Source: a virus
DNA: 46,108 nucleotides
Virus record (IMG/VR): IMGVR_UViG_3300005580_000007
Location: 1 to 46,108 of that record
Reading direction: 5' to 3' (one strand)
Part shown: one piece after another, positions 1 through 9,086 of the stretch
Position numbering within the stretch: the stretch's first letter is position 1
Layout of the letters: every line of letters begins with the position of its first letter
Made by a program: the position numbers and the translations under genes
Notes under the pieces: model-generated
Database searches by the model: none
Told to the model about the DNA's origin: nothing
Seen by the model: only the letters and a program-made list of their open reading frames with translations

Positions 1-3000
1 TGTTACTGCAACTTGAATTTTTTTCTTTCCGTCGCCCGAAGAAAAGCGCATATAGCTTGCCTTAAGCCCAGTAGGGACTGGTCCAACCTTTAATGGTTTA
101 GATGTATCTCCTGGTGGAGAATAAGGCATTCCAGTTACACCAGCAAATACATTTACTGCTGCAATAAATTTATCTACAGCTGTGTCAAAAACACCTTCCT
201 TGTTGGCAGTTTTATCTGCTAAATCTTTTGCAAGTTTTACGGCTGGGCTCATTGAAACCCTTGGCTTCCCGTCAACTAACTCTGGAAGTCCCGAGGTTCC
301 TTTATAAGGGGCAAGCATTTCTTCGGCGGCTTTGGCTATTTCGCCACCAGCGCTTTTCATTTCTTCAAATATCGCCATTAATATTTTTTGATCTGACCCA
401 CCTATTTTGCCATCAGGATTTCTAGTTACAACATCATTTATTCTATTTCTATAATCTTGAATTGCAGCTAAATTTGCAGTTTTAGTCGCCGCATTTTTAG
501 CAGATGAAGCTACTCCGTCTGATAACAAATCTGCTTTCTTTTGTAGATCTTCTATTTCTTTATTTTTTGCATCAATCTGTTTTTGATATGTATCATTAAT
601 TGATGTTCTTGTTAATTCACGCTGTCTGTCTTCTTGTATTTTTTTAATAGAAAGTTGTGCTTGTGCGGCAGAGGCCATATCCCCCATTGCTAAAGCTTCT
701 TGGTATTTTATTTGTTCATCTCTAAGAGATTTATTAAAATCGGATTCTTGTTGCTGAATGTCGAGCATCTTCAGCTTTAAATCTCTTTCTTTTTCTAATT
801 CTCTAATTACATCTTGAATTGCTTTTATTTTATTATTGTAATATTTTGCATCAAAGTTTGCAGATGCCTCGGAAGCTTTTGTTGCTGCTTCTGCTGCTAC
901 CTTTGCGCTGTTATATAGTTTTGCAAGTGCCGAAAGTGGGTTATTGTTTTCAGTTGAAGAGGTAATGTCGTTTAATGTGTCTTGATACACCGCAAGGTTT
1001 CTTGCAAATTCAACAGCTTGTTTACCTGACATTGCAGCAATGTTTAATTTTTCTGCTAGCCCCGCTGCGTATATAGCGGTTTTAGCATAAATACTTTGTA
1101 GGCTTTCTCCATTTTTAAGAAGAATTGCATATATAATGTTTTGCTCTTTAAGTTTTTCAACTGCCTCATCGTTTAATTCATTAGATGCACCCTTTATTTT
1201 TCCAATTTCATCTAGCGTTTGCTTTAACGCATCTGCTTCTGTCAATTCTGTTTTACCATCGGTGCCACCCTTTGTACCGACAAGTGAGTCCTGGTAGGAA
1301 GATAGAGAATTAATCATTTGCTCAATTCCAGTATTAATTTCTTCAATAAAGCCCTTGCTTGTATTTTTACCCATTTGAGCCAGGGCGGTTGATACTAATT
1401 TTACAGAAGCGGCTGCGGCAGTAGATCTATCAATTATTTCTTTAAATGAAGCTGAGGAAATTGCGGCAACTGCCTGACCAGATTTATTTGATGCAGCTAT
1501 AAGTGAATAGATTGAGTTTGTTGCTTTTTCTACAGACATACCCATAGATACATATTGTGCTTTAAGGGATGTTGCTAATTGATTTACTTTGCTTGAATCT
1601 ATCTTATTAAATGCCGCTAAAGTCTCTGGCATTTCTTTTTTAACACGAGCAGTTTCTTCTCTTAATTGTTTAATTGTTAAAGTTAATCCACGAACTCCTG
1701 TTTTTGTATTTGCGTCATATGATGCGCTTGCTTTTGCACGCTGTAGATCTAACTGGTCATTTATATCTTTTAATCTTGTAGCAAGTGTTTTGTATTTGCC
1801 AGCAAGACCTGCTTCTCCAAGTGTGGCTTCACTTCCTCCAAAAGCTAGTCTGTTTGCTTTTCCAACATCTTCTGCTTTTTTCTTTAGGTCTAATAAATAT
1901 TTTCCAAGAGCAAGTGCGCTTGCAATTAAAGCACCATATCCAGTAAGCTTAATTATTTTTGATAAAGTTAGAGCACCCTTTATTGCAAGTGGGAGCATAG
2001 GAAGAAATTGTCCTAGAATTCCTCCAACCATCATTCCTGGCATTCCTGCAACAGAGCTGCCAATCATAGAGCCTCCAACAGATCCAGCCATTCCTAACAC
2101 TTGGCCCTTCATGCTATAAGGACTCATTGGCGAACTTGGCGTGTCTTGTAAACTTTGTGTTGGAGTTAATCCCATTTGCTCTGCTAGCGGAACGTCTCCT
2201 AATCCATATCCAGTTCTATTTTTAACAATATCTCCGCCTGGTATTATTCCGCCAGAGTTTTTAGGTACAAATACTTCTGGGCCATCTTCTCCAACTAGGT
2301 ATGGCCTATTTGCATTAACTGGACCTCCCTTGGCACGGGCACCATCAACAACTGTCTCTAATTGCAATTTTCCATTTTCTGCATTAACAATTCTAAACTT
2401 GCCGCCAAATATTGCTTCCTGCTCTGACCTTGAGTTATGTCCAGCTACTTTTTGTCCGAAGGGGGCTGAGAATTTTGCTTGTGGAAAAATTTCTGAGGAT
2501 GGGACAACATTTCTATTTTTTACTAATGCTTCTAATAAAATAGCCTTCTCGCCTGCAATGCCTGGAGCAGCATGACCAGGAGCAAATAAACTTGCTATCC
2601 CGCTATCTTTACTCCAAGATGATCGACGCATTATAAATTGTTTTCCAATTAAAGGAGAATAGTCTCCAGTTAATTTTGCCTGAGATATTAAATCTAATAT
2701 ATCTGCTGGAAGCGGATTTGATTTATTGTTCTTTAAATATATTCCTCTGTATAGCTTTCCGCTAAACTTCTTTGATAAAGTTTTTATTGCTTCTGTAGCA
2801 CCTGGAGTACTTAATATTCCATAATTGCCTGCCATATATTGGCGCAATATGTACTTTCCACGATCTTCTAATGTTCCAACTGGGAATCCTGGAACATGCG
2901 CCATACGTGCAAATTGTGGATCGTTATAAGAAATTTCTCTGGTTCTTGCAAACGGGTCTGTTTCAAATGGGTCAGGTTGTGATTTTGATCCAACATGCAT

Positions 3001-6000
3001 TGCTCTACCAATTTGTAATGGACCATGTAATGGGTCTTGGTTTCCTAATGTATATTGCATTCCTTGTGGATAAAATTGTTTTTTAGGTTTCCATTTTGCT
3101 GTTAACCTAGCTAGTGCTGAAGATGGAAGAGATGAAATGCCGTATGAATTTCTATTATAAGAAACGTCACCTCCAGCAATATCTCCACCCATATTTTTTC
3201 TTCTTGCAATTGCACTCAATAGCCCAGGCATTCCATAATATTTACCCAGCATGAGATCTCTTTGTGATGCTGCTTTACGAGAAAGAGGAAGTCTATCTTC
3301 TACAACACCTCTTGACCTAACTCTTTGTCTATTTGTTGCAGAATTATGTGATTCTGAACCTGCTATTCCAGTAAACAAATTTCCATCTCCGTGAATGTCA
3401 AACTCGTTCATTGGGTTTGGGTGCTCTGTTACAAATGCAACTCTTCCCCTTCTAGATTTTCCAGTTTTTGGATCAATATCAATAACTCTAGATATTTCAC
3501 CTATTACGTCATTAAGAATAGATTGGCTAAAGTCCCCACCCCTTGCACGCATAGCCATGATTAATTGAGCTGTTGGAACTACGGCAGACGTACTAAACTT
3601 TCTTCCTACTCCAGTTCCAGTAAACGTTGGATTTTTTGGAGCTAAAATAGATTTTCCAGTTCTTGCTTTTATTAACTCATCTGCTCTTAAAATTTGTTCT
3701 TGTCTTATCTCTTTCCATAAATCTGGATTAATATCTTGCATTGATGGATCATAAGCACGTCTTCTTGCTTCACGCAAATATTTATCGGCCATGTCAATTG
3801 CTTCATCTGGAGACATGTATTTAGAAAGAATTGCAGCATCATGTAAAACTGTTCTAATTCTAAAATCTTCATCATAATCAGAAACATTTAATCTTTTGGC
3901 AATTGCAAATAAATCGTTTTCTTCTATTGTTCCAGATTGTGGTGCAACTGCTCCATAATTATTTTTTTGTCTCATAATGTTTCCGCCAAATGCGTAGCCA
4001 TTATTAGCTGCATTTACTGCTGAATACAGTTCTGGATTTTTATGTATTCCTGGACCAAAAACTGTTTCTTTTGGAGTCAAAAGAGCCTTCATTGATGGGC
4101 CGCTATTACCAAATGTTGTGCTTGCCATATCAACTAAATCTTTATTTTTTGGATTTAGGGAAGCTCTTTGATTTAATACATATCCCCCTAAAGGAATTAC
4201 GCCCATTCTATCATCATGTTTAATTGATGAAGGACCAGAAACAATTGTCTTGTTTGGTCCAAATCCCTCAATGTCTCCGCCCGTGGCAAATCTTTTTGGC
4301 CTTGTTGTTTCTATGCTATAAGAGGCTCCATATGTTTTTACTCCTAGTACCTTAGCAATAGAATTAAATAGATCTCTAGTTCTGCCTGGGCGAGTTAATT
4401 CTTTCATGTTTGCTTTGCCGCTCACTGGGTCAAAGGCTGGTTGATTTACAATTGGCAGCTGTGTTAAATTAACTGTTCTTCCTTGTGCTGTTGCAACTTG
4501 TGTGGCAGCTTGTCCCATCATTGCTTCAATTTGTTGATTTAATGCAATAACTCTTGCTCTTGCCTGATCTACGGTTATTTTTGATGCCTGTAGCTGTGCA
4601 ACAATTTCTGCAGACTCGCTTGCAGCTAGTGTTGTTATTCTAGACATTTGTGGAAGAAGTGCTTGATATGAATCTGATAATGATGTTGTTATTAATCCAG
4701 TTGCTGATACTTCACGCTTTAAAAGCTCAATCTCTGCTTTAGATTGCATTGCAAGTGCGCCAGTCATGGCATGCCACTTTGCTGCTTCTCCTGCAACTAT
4801 TCCAGTTGAGACGTCCTTAATTGCAGATACACCAGAAACCTTTGGAAGGTCCGACCCCATATACATTTGTGGGTTATTGCTAATTTTTTGATTTACCTTA
4901 GTTGCTCCTGGAACAATTCCAAATATTGTCTGTGCATCTTTTTCTGCCTGTGACATTCTTGAAACTGGATTTGGGTGAGAGTAAGCTCTTGTGTCTTTAG
5001 CAGAAACATATTTACTTAATGGATCAACTTCTCTCTGTGCCGTTCCTGTCATTAAAACTTGTCCGCCAACTGTAGAGATTGTTGGAGCAGCACTTACTCC
5101 TGAACTTGCATTTAGTTTTAGTCTTGCAAATTCTTCGTTTAAATTATGTAGTGCAGTAGATAATATTGAAGCTGCTTTAGCATCACTATAAAAAGTTGTT
5201 TCTAATAAATTACCCGCTTTTTGTGCCGCAAGAATTTCTGGAGTTAATAGTCTCCATCCCTCTGCTCCTTTAAATAAAGCTCTAAAGTGTGCAGCTCCCT
5301 TAACTATATATCCTAAGAAGTTGGCAAGGACACCAGTTAGCATAATGATTGGGCCAGTCAGCGCTGTAAATCCAGCAGCAAATGTCAAAAGCTTTTTAAT
5401 TGGGTCTGGAAGTTTATTTGCAAACTGAACTACTTTATCAATTACTCCAATAAAGAATGTTCCAATATTTAAGAACTGTTCTCCTACTCCAGCTAAACTT
5501 GCTTTAAGTGATTCTAGTGCTCTTTTGTACCTTCCAGAGGCTGACTCTGTGATTGCAGTTAATTCTCGGTCAGCAATACCTGCTAGATCCTGTGTACTAG
5601 TTTTCATTAAATCTAATACTTGAAGAGTTTGACTACCTTCTTTGCCTAGGTTTTCAAATAAAGCTGACATTCTTGCAAATTGGAATTTTCCAAATAGCTG
5701 TTCAATTGCTCTTGATTTAGATAGTGGGTCTAGCTTATCTAGTGCGCTTTGTATTTCCACCATCATTCCAGTTAGGTTTCCTGCATTAGAATTAACTATA
5801 TTTTCAAGATTTATTCCGAACCCCTGGAACATTTCTTTAGCAACTTTTGTAGGGTTAATAAGAGATGCTAATGAAGATTTAATTGCATTTGCACCTTCTG
5901 ATGCATTGACTCCGCCCTCTTTCATTGCTGTAAGATAAAGAGCTAGGTCTTGAACAGAGCCTCCTAAGCTTTGAATAACTGGACCAGCTTTTGGAATTGC

Positions 6001-7002
6001 TTCTACTAGGTCTGCTAGAGATGTTGAGGTTTGGTTTTCAACTGCGTTTAAAAAGTTAATCGATTCAGAAAGCTCTGTAGTGTTTTGCTTAAATGCTGTT
6101 TGAATTGCTAGAGTTGCTTTCATTGCTTCTTGTCTATCAACTTCACCTAGTATTGATAGTCTGGTTGTTTCTCTAGTAGATTTAAGAAGTTCATCACCCT
6201 GCTTTCCAGTTGCCGCAATGTCTGCCGCAAGTGCGATAGTTTCTTTATAAGATGCGCCGTATGCAGACGCTAATTCTCTTGCTGTTGCAGAAACTTCTTT
6301 TCTTACTTTAGAAAGCTCTATAGCTGAAGTTTGTGCAACACCACCATAAACTTTTGTTAATCTAACTAGCTGTTCGTCTGCTTCTCTAAATGCTTTTGAT
6401 GCCGCTAGGCCGAAAGCTGCGATTGGAACTGTCAATCCAACTGTTAGCTGTCGTCCAGCCCACTGAGTATTTTTACCCCAGTTAATTAATTGAACTCCGC
6501 CGTCTTGAATTACTTTATTGAATATCTGCATCTCTTGTTTTAAAAGAGCTGTTTTATTTTTTGTAAGATCTAAGCCTCTTGGTATTTGTACGTTAAACTG
6601 CATTAGCCCTTCGGCATTTCTGCCTAATGGTTGTAGTATTGCATTTTGCAACTGGACCTGTTGTCTTGCTAGGTCTCTTATTAATCCGCCAGAAGATCTA
6701 GTATGATCTTGGAATGTTCTGTAGTAATCCTTAAGCTTTAGCTTTCCTTGATCTAAATTTTTACCAAACTTATCTACGTCTGAAGCTAGGCTTACGAAGT
6801 GAGTTGAGAACTGTCCAGTGCTTCTTAATGTAGAAGCAAACCCTTGCTGGATTTTTGCTGCATCCATTGCAAGTGCTTTGTTAGTTGTTGACAGTGCACC
6901 TTTTAATTGAGCTAGCTCTGCTGTGGCCCTTTGCACGTTTGCAATAAGACTTGAGAAATTAGCATTAGCTACTATATTCGTAACTATTGTCTCATTGGCC
7001 AT
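1..7002 (-). CDS. Tail tape measure protein with embedded ADP-ribosyltransferase-like domain (C-terminus cut by window edge)
   Basis: A single reading frame stays open from ATG at 7002 to the left edge, at least 2334 residues. Residues about 1-110 are coiled-coil-like. About 230-420 match the conserved region of TP901-type tape measures (a LYLTAMKEGGV stretch, then GKFQFARM). A hydrophobic stretch lies near 535-570 (GFTALTGPIIMLTGVLANF) and another near 1620-1700. GG/VGEDGPEVFVP-type modules typical of actinophage tape measures occur near 910-960 and 1555-1590. An ART-like domain fills about 1375-1550. The C-terminal part is helical. It sets tail length and is probably ejected ahead of DNA. 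It follows the tail assembly chaperone, the canonical order. The start follows the chaperone stop by about 10 nt, with a weak AGTGGGG ribosome site. Confidence 0.95.
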   Translation of the reverse strand, partial: MANETIVTNIVANANFSSLIANVQRATAELAQLKGALSTTNKALAMDAAKIQQGFASTLRSTGQFSTHFVSLASDVDKFGKNLDQGKLKLKDYYRTFQDHTRSSGGLIRDLARQQVQLQNAILQPLGRNAEGLMQFNVQIPRGLDLTKNKTALLKQEMQIFNKVIQDGGVQLINWGKNTQWAGRQLTVGLTVPIAAFGLAASKAFREADEQLVRLTKVYGGVAQTSAIELSKVRKEVSATARELASAYGASYKETIALAADIAATGKQGDELLKSTRETTRLSILGEVDRQEAMKATLAIQTAFKQNTTELSESINFLNAVENQTSTSLADLVEAIPKAGPVIQSLGGSVQDLALYLTAMKEGGVNASEGANAIKSSLASLINPTKVAKEMFQGFGINLENIVNSNAGNLTGMMVEIQSALDKLDPLSKSRAIEQLFGKFQFARMSALFENLGKEGSQTLQVLDLMKTSTQDLAGIADRELTAITESASGRYKRALESLKASLAGVGEQFLNIGTFFIGVIDKVVQFANKLPDPIKKLLTFAAGFTALTGPIIMLTGVLANFLGYIVKGAAHFRALFKGAEGWRLLTPEILAAQKAGNLLETTFYSDAKAASILSTALHNLNEEFARLKLNASSGVSAAPTISTVGGQVLMTGTAQREVDPLSKYVSAKDTRAYSHPNPVSRMSQAEKDAQTIFGIVPGATKVNQKISNNPQMYMGSDLPKVSGVSAIKDVSTGIVAGEAAKWHAMTGALAMQSKAEIELLKREVSATGLITTSLSDSYQALLPQMSRITTLAASESAEIVAQLQASKITVDQARARVIALNQQIEAMMGQAATQVATAQGRTVNLTQLPIVNQPAFDPVSGKANMKELTRPGRTRDLFNSIAKVLGVKTYGASYSIETTRPKRFATGGDIEGFGPNKTIVSGPSSIKHDDRMGVIPLGGYVLNQRASLNPKNKDLVDMASTTFGNSGPSMKALLTPKETVFGPGIHKNPELYSAVNAANNGYAFGGNIMRQKNNYGAVAPQSGTIEENDLFAIAKRLNVSDYDEDFRIRTVLHDAAILSKYMSPDEAIDMADKYLREARRRAYDPSMQDINPDLWKEIRQEQILRADELIKARTGKSILAPKNPTFTGTGVGRKFSTSAVVPTAQLIMAMRARGGDFSQSILNDVIGEISRVIDIDPKTGKSRRGRVAFVTEHPNPMNEFDIHGDGNLFTGIAGSESHNSATNRQRVRSRGVVEDRLPLSRKAASQRDLMLGKYYGMPGLLSAIARRKNMGGDIAGGDVSYNRNSYGISSLPSSALARLTAKWKPKKQFYPQGMQYTLGNQDPLHGPLQIGRAMHVGSKSQPDPFETDPFARTREISYNDPQFARMAHVPGFPVGTLEDRGKYILRQYMAGNYGILSTPGATEAIKTLSKKFSGKLYRGIYLKNNKSNPLPADILDLISQAKLTGDYSPLIGKQFIMRRSSWSKDSGIASLFAPGHAAPGIAGEKAILLEALVKNRNVVPSSEIFPQAKFSAPFGQKVAGHNSRSEQEAIFGGKFRIVNAENGKLQLETVVDGARAKGGPVNANRPYLVGEDGPEVFVPKNSGGIIPGGDIVKNRTGYGLGDVPLAEQMGLTPTQSLQDTPSSPMSPYSMKGQVLGMAGSVGGSMIGSSVAGMPGMMVGGILGQFLPMLPLAIKGALTLSKIIKLTGYGALIASALALGKYLLDLKKKAEDVGKANRLAFGGSEATLGEAGLAGKYKTLATRLKDINDQLDLQRAKASASYDANTKTGVRGLTLTIKQLREETARVKKEMPETLAAFNKIDSSKVNQLATSLKAQYVSMGMSVEKATNSIYSLIAASNKSGQAVAAISSASFKEIIDRSTAAAASVKLVSTALAQMGKNTSKGFIEEINTGIEQMINSLSSYQDSLVGTKGGTDGKTELTEADALKQTLDEIGKIKGASNELNDEAVEKLKEQNIIYAILLKNGESLQSIYAKTAIYAAGLAEKLNIAAMSGKQAVEFARNLAVYQDTLNDITSSTENNNPLSALAKLYNSAKVAAEAATKASEASANFDAKYYNNKIKAIQDVIRELEKERDLKLKMLDIQQQESDFNKSLRDEQIKYQEALAMGDMASAAQAQLSIKKIQEDRQRELTRTSINDTYQKQIDAKNKEIEDLQKKADLLSDGVASSAKNAATKTANLAAIQDYRNRINDVVTRNPDGKIGGSDQKILMAIFEEMKSAGGEIAKAAEEMLAPYKGTSGLPELVDGKPRVSMSPAVKLAKDLADKTANKEGVFDTAVDKFIAAVNVFAGVTGMPYSPPGDTSKPLKVGPVPTGLKASYMRFSSGDGKKKIQVAVT
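2355..2880 (-). other. ADP-ribosyltransferase-like (R-S-E) domain inside the tape measure
   Basis: Tape measure residues about 1375-1550 carry the three landmarks of R-S-E mono-ADP-ribosyltransferases in the right order. They are LYRG with R1419, the SSWS core at 1461-1464 followed by an IASLFA helix, and the ExE motif EQE at 1527-1529. The ExE is followed by AIFGGKFRIVNAENGKLQLE, which resembles the usual end of the fold (bulky residue, FRV strand, acidic strand). The STS motif is SSWS here, a variant seen in some phage MuF-type ARTs. Family membership is inferred from the motifs; activity and target are unknown. Confidence 0.72.
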
Positions 7003-7012
7003 ATGTTATATG

Positions 7013-7671
7013 TTACCCCACTTCATATCCTAAGCCTGCATTAATTCCGAATCCAGTTTCTGTAGCAATTGCTCCTTGTAATGACACAACGTCATCACCA
7101 CTTGCAGTTATTCCCAGAGCCCTTCTTCGAATATCTTCAAAGCTTGGACCTTCTTTTTCTTCGGTTGAATCAAGGTTAACACCCTGAAGCCCCGCTAGAA
7201 ATTTTCTTTCTTTTTCTTCTCGCTTGTTCATTGACTGTAAAGTTTGAATAAGCTCTGGCATCGAAAGATTTTCTTCTAAATCTGAATAATTTTTCCAGTG
7301 TCCTAAAAGAAAAACATCGCCAAGTAAAGCGGCTAAATCTAGTTCTGACCAGCCAGAACCGCTGCCGCTAGAAGGTTTGGGTCGTCCATCTTAATCCCAC
7401 CACATACTTCAAGTATGCGATTAATTGTGGGAACATCCAGTGCGTCTTCTAATGCATCTCTATCTGCTACCAACTCTGGTAACTGCTTTTCTAATGCTAC
7501 TGCACATGCGTCAATAAGAATATCTAGTGTCTCATCTTCTGATGTTGTATTTGCTGTCTTTTGAATAGCGATCATAAATTTACGAAGCTCTTTAATTGTT
7601 AAAGGCTTAAGCTTTACGGTTGCGCCATTTTGTAGTTGAATTTCTTCTACGTCATAGATTGTAGTTGCCAA
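7013..7671 (-). CDS. Tail assembly chaperone long form made by -1 ribosomal frameshift (gpGT-like)
   Basis: The frame that ends at 7013 has no start of its own near the expected place. It is open upstream to about 7391 and overlaps the end of the 7339-7671 gene. The overlap contains the canonical slippery heptamer CCCAAAC. Slippage there joins residue N99 of the short form to 120 further residues beginning PSSGSGSGWSELDLAALLGD, giving about 219 residues. Two products of this kind, encoded just before the tape measure, are the hallmark of siphovirus tail chaperones (lambda G/GT). An internal ATG at 7261 (MPELIQTL) is the alternative start, but it would discard the conserved GSGWSELDLA segment. 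Confidence 0.85.
7339..7671 (-). CDS. Tail assembly chaperone short form (gpG-like)
   Basis: 110 residues, starting at TTG 7671 seven nt after an AGGAGG ribosome site; no ATG fits as well. The N-terminus (a beta-rich VEEIQLQNGATVKLKPLTIKE stretch followed by helices) is typical of small actinophage tail assembly chaperones, which coat the tape measure during tail assembly. It is the zero-frame product; the longer product uses the frameshift near its 3' end. It lies between the major tail protein and the tape measure, and has its own extended -10 promoter just upstream. Confidence 0.88.
   Translation of the reverse strand: MATTIYDVEEIQLQNGATVKLKPLTIKELRKFMIAIQKTANTTSEDETLDILIDACAVALEKQLPELVADRDALEDALDVPTINRILEVCGGIKMDDPNLLAAAVLAGQN
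7375..7381 (-). promoter_or_regulatory. Programmed -1 frameshift slippery site CCCAAAC
   Basis: Read on the minus strand as C-CCA-AAC in the zero frame, a perfect X-XXY-YYZ heptamer. It lies 12 codons before the short-form stop codon, inside the window where the -1 frame is open. The -1 continuation (CCC AAA CCT TCT AGC) enters the long C-terminal frame. Confidence 0.85.
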
Positions 7672-7697
7672 TTTATCCTCCTAGGATTGTCTTAATT

Positions 7698-7726
7698 ATT
7701 ATAACAAATCAGGCTTACTAATACAA
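7698..7726 (-). promoter_or_regulatory. Extended -10 promoter for tail chaperone and tape measure
   Basis: On the minus strand TGTTATAAT at 7706-7698 is a perfect extended -10. TTGTAT (7726-7721) sits 17 nt upstream as a -35. The predicted start leaves a leader of about 20 nt carrying AGGAGG. The promoter lies between a hairpin after the major tail gene and the chaperone start. Confidence 0.6.
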
Positions 7727-7728
7727 GC

Positions 7729-7756
7729 AGAAGGCCCCCATTTCTGGAGGCCTTCT
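7729..7756 (-). terminator. Hairpin after major tail protein gene
   Basis: AGAAGGCC at 7729-7736 pairs with GGCCTTCT at 7749-7756, and CC/GG pairs extend the stem inside. It begins just past the stop codon of the major tail gene. The U-tract on the minus strand is poor, so it may be a weak terminator or an mRNA-stabilising hairpin. Confidence 0.5.
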
Positions 7757-7777
7757 ATTTAATTTAAATTAATTAAA

Positions 7778-8467
7778 TTATGCTGTAACTGATAAAACAC
7801 GGTCAATAATCTTACCGTATTCTTGTCCAGCGTATGCTGAATCTCCTGAAGGAAGAAGACGGAAAGTTACTGGGAATGTTGTTGCTGCGTTACGAGCAAG
7901 TGAGAATTGTGACTGCTGTACTGAAAGTACGCGACGTGCATAATATACACGCTCCGCAGAAACTACATTAGTTGCTGAAGTAGGAGCTTGTCCTACCGCA
8001 ATTAGTTGACGCTCTGTTGGAGCAACTCCTAATGCACCAGCTTCAAGACCGAGGGTCTGTGTTGCTGTGTTTCCTGATCCAGCTGAAGTTAATGTGGACG
8101 CACCCTGACCAAATACTGCTAGAGTGTTCTCTAGTGTACCTTCAGCCATTTCTGTTGCGATCATTACTTCCATTGACTCCTTGAACAGCTTTGCTGTATC
8201 TAGAAGCTGATCTACTGTTACTGAACCGTATGATGGGTTATATGTAATCTGAAGACCGTTATTTGTAAAACCTACGTTGCGGAATTTTAAACCGTCTGTA
8301 GCATTTAAAGTATTTGCATACGGTGTAGCTAGTACGGGTGTAACTCCTGATGCTGCACCTGGTTCCATGTTTTCTACGTATGTACCTTGTGTTGAATCTT
8401 TTGCTGAAAGAAATAGTGGTGAAGCACCAACTAAAATATTTTTAGCATTACCAATGTTCTGTGGCAT
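7778..8467 (-). CDS. Major tail (tube) protein
   Basis: 229 residues preceded by a strong AGGAGG site. The small, beta-rich, Ala/Thr/Val-rich sequence lies directly before the tail chaperone pair. The central part (TLENTLAVFGQGAST) and the C-terminal part (ERVYYARRVLSVQQSQF) look like actinophage major tail proteins. It should form the tail tube by hexamer stacking. A hairpin follows the gene, as expected for a highly expressed structural gene. Assignment rests on position and sequence character. Confidence 0.85.
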   Translation of the reverse strand: MPQNIGNAKNILVGASPLFLSAKDSTQGTYVENMEPGAASGVTPVLATPYANTLNATDGLKFRNVGFTNNGLQITYNPSYGSVTVDQLLDTAKLFKESMEVMIATEMAEGTLENTLAVFGQGASTLTSAGSGNTATQTLGLEAGALGVAPTERQLIAVGQAPTSATNVVSAERVYYARRVLSVQQSQFSLARNAATTFPVTFRLLPSGDSAYAGQEYGKIIDRVLSVTA

Positions 8468-8573
8468 TTTAAACCTCCTGTTTATAATATAATATTAAAT
8501 TGTAAATCATCTTTGGCTGGCTAGGCCAATTCCTCTATATCCAATTTTAGTGTATAATGCCCCCAAAGGCAAA

Positions 8574-9086
8574 CTAAATGAATCTACCAGAATTGTCTAA
8601 TATTCTGGAATACTTAATTTCTAAGACTACGTCCGCCGACAAGAATCCCTGTAATTCTTCAGAAGGGGAAGTGGGGGATATATCGGCGACATATATACTA
8701 AAGAATTTAATCTTATCTGATACTAGTCCAGATAGCCTGACGTCCTTGGCGGAATCATCCATTCTTCTAAATTCATCAGTCATAAAGTTTCTTATCTCAT
8801 TTATGTCTGTTACGTCTACCGAATATATTGTAAATAGTATTTGTTCGCAGCAAACTGCCCAGTTGTCTTCATAGGACATTCCTATCTTATCGTAGACTAT
8901 ATGTTTCTTGCCGCTCAAAAATTGATTCATTTCTGCAGACTGCTGTACTGGCAATATAGGAATTATTTCTTTTCCTAGGTTGTCTGAGTAGTATTCTTCT
9001 GGATCAAATATAGAATATTCTTTTAATTGATTCCAAAGGAACTTTCTTAGCTCCGTCATTGCATCTATTTTATAATTTGCTGTCAT
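8574..9086 (-). CDS. Tail terminator / tail completion-like protein
   Basis: 170 residues in the slot between the gp10-like protein and the major tail protein, where siphoviruses encode the tail terminator. The N-terminus is helical (AMTELRKFLWNQLKEYSIF); the rest is alpha/beta. The ATG overlaps the end of the upstream gene by 4 nt, indicating translational coupling. The function is inferred from order and size, without a diagnostic motif. Confidence 0.55.
   Translation of the reverse strand: MTANYKIDAMTELRKFLWNQLKEYSIFDPEEYYSDNLGKEIIPILPVQQSAEMNQFLSGKKHIVYDKIGMSYEDNWAVCCEQILFTIYSVDVTDINEIRNFMTDEFRRMDDSAKDVRLSGLVSDKIKFFSIYVADISPTSPSEELQGFLSADVVLEIKYSRILDNSGRFI

Noticed and set aside
1589-2575. 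Plus-strand open frames of 176 and 144 residues opposite the tape measure
   Set aside because: They lie antisense to a conserved, unbroken coding frame, are low-complexity, and have no ribosome sites or neighbours in that direction.
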